Source: Dehalococcoidia bacterium (GTDB lineage: Bacteria > Chloroflexota > Dehalococcoidia > SAR202 > UBA11138). From it: a DNA stretch of 6,575 bases. Under the pieces are notes generated by a model. That model searched no databases, was not told the DNA's origin, and worked only from the letters and a program-made list of their open reading frames with translations. Where the stretch lies: NCBI GenBank assembly GCA_012270665.1, contig JAAXHY010000569.1:1-6575 (forward strand). Direction: 5' to 3'. A program made the translations under genes and the position numbers. This document shows, piece after piece, positions 6,219-6,575 of this stretch (the first letter of the stretch is position 1; each line of letters opens with the position of its first letter).

Positions 6219-6236
6219 ATGACACATGAACACTAG
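6219..6236 (+). other. Five-codon frame overlapping the MFS start
   Basis: ATG 6219 opens a frame MTHEH ending at TAG 6234-6236. It spans the MFS ATG at 6226 in another frame. AGGAGA (6201-6206) is 12 nt before it. It could act as a coupling or uORF-like element, or be chance. Only its position is evidence. Confidence 0.15.
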
Positions 6237-6575
6237 ACCGCGCCGGTTCTTCTACGGTTGGGTGATAGTCGGGGTCATGGCCGCTTCCGGCGCGGTCAGC
6301 ATGGCCATGGGCTCGCTCAACTTCGGCCTCTTCATCAAGCCGATGGGCGACGACCTTGGCATCGGTCGCGCCGCCTTCGGATGGGCGCAGACCGCCCGGC
6401 AGGGCGCGGGCGCGCTCTCCAGCCCCGTGATTGGGCCGCTGCTGGACCGTTTCGGATCTCGCGTGATGCTGCCCATAGCCGCGCTGATGACCGGACTCGC
6501 GCTGATAGGGCTTGCGTACATCAGCCACGCATGGCAGTTGATTCTGCTGTTCACCGTCATGGGACTCGTCGGTAT
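6226..6575 (+). CDS. MFS transporter, N-terminal part (3' end outside window)
   Basis: The frame is open from ATG 6226 to the window end, 116 full codons. The product is an inner-membrane secondary transporter. Hydrophobic segments lie at about 9-36 (starting FYGWVIVGVMAASGAV), 48-72, 79-100 and 102-116, fitting helices 1-4 of the major facilitator fold. The loop between helices 2 and 3 carries motif A, GPLLDRFGSRVML (70-82, with Asp74 and Arg75), which is diagnostic. The first helix and its FGLFIKPM end recall the monocarboxylate/oxalate-formate porter group, so an organic acid substrate is likely but unproven. Start choice: the next codon upstream but one is an in-frame TGA (6220-6222), so 6226 is the earliest ATG. 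Its ribosome binding site is poor: AGGAGA (6201-6206) lies 19 nt away and is better placed for a five-codon frame at 6219-6236 that overlaps the start. The gene may be read from the Fic promoter. Confidence 0.9.
   Translation, partial: MNTRPRRFFYGWVIVGVMAASGAVSMAMGSLNFGLFIKPMGDDLGIGRAAFGWAQTARQGAGALSSPVIGPLLDRFGSRVMLPIAALMTGLALIGLAYISHAWQLILLFTVMGLVG

Overview
The window looks like bacterial chromosomal DNA of moderately high GC, with densely packed genes all on the + strand. Five proteins are clear and one, the C-terminal MFS start, is cut by the window edge. The mix is an ABC-F ATPase, an ATZ/TRZ-type amidohydrolase, an NHL beta-propeller related to peptidyl-hydroxyglycine lyase, a short-chain dehydrogenase, a Fic protein and an MFS porter. 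Together with the flavour of the protein termini it recalls uncultured Chloroflexota of the SAR202/Dehalococcoidia type that use organic matter oxidatively. That assignment rests on recall and not on a search, so it is tentative.

Layout. 1-1125 is the 3' two-thirds of an ABC-F gene, entered at the Walker B of its first ATPase domain. 1178-2707 encodes a metal-dependent amidohydrolase with its full ligand set. After an 81-bp gap, 2789-3622 encodes a six-bladed NHL propeller that keeps most of the active-site residues of peptidyl-alpha-hydroxyglycine alpha-amidating lyase (PAL). 3623-4062 is a 440-bp non-coding stretch with a good sigma70-type promoter that has a perfect palindrome over its -35, plus a second weaker promoter before the next gene. 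4063-4821 encodes a classical SDR. 4822-5031 contains the most unusual structure in the window: four inverted repeats whose centres lie exactly 35 bp apart (4898, 4933, 4968, 5003), organised as a 70-bp direct duplication and ending next to the ribosome binding site of the following gene. 5032-6198 encodes a class II Fic AMP-transferase with a C-terminal winged helix. 6226 to the window end is the N-terminal part of an MFS transporter.

How the genes may work together. Amidohydrolase, PAL-like lyase, SDR and MFS porter fit a small catabolic neighbourhood: import of an organic acid or amide, lyase or hydrolase attack, then NAD(P)-dependent oxidation. No substrate can be read from the sequence. 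The Fic gene looks like a self-contained module inserted between the SDR and MFS genes. It has its own AT-rich regulatory array, and the encoded C-terminal winged helix is the obvious candidate to bind it. That autoregulation model is the main hypothesis worth testing here.
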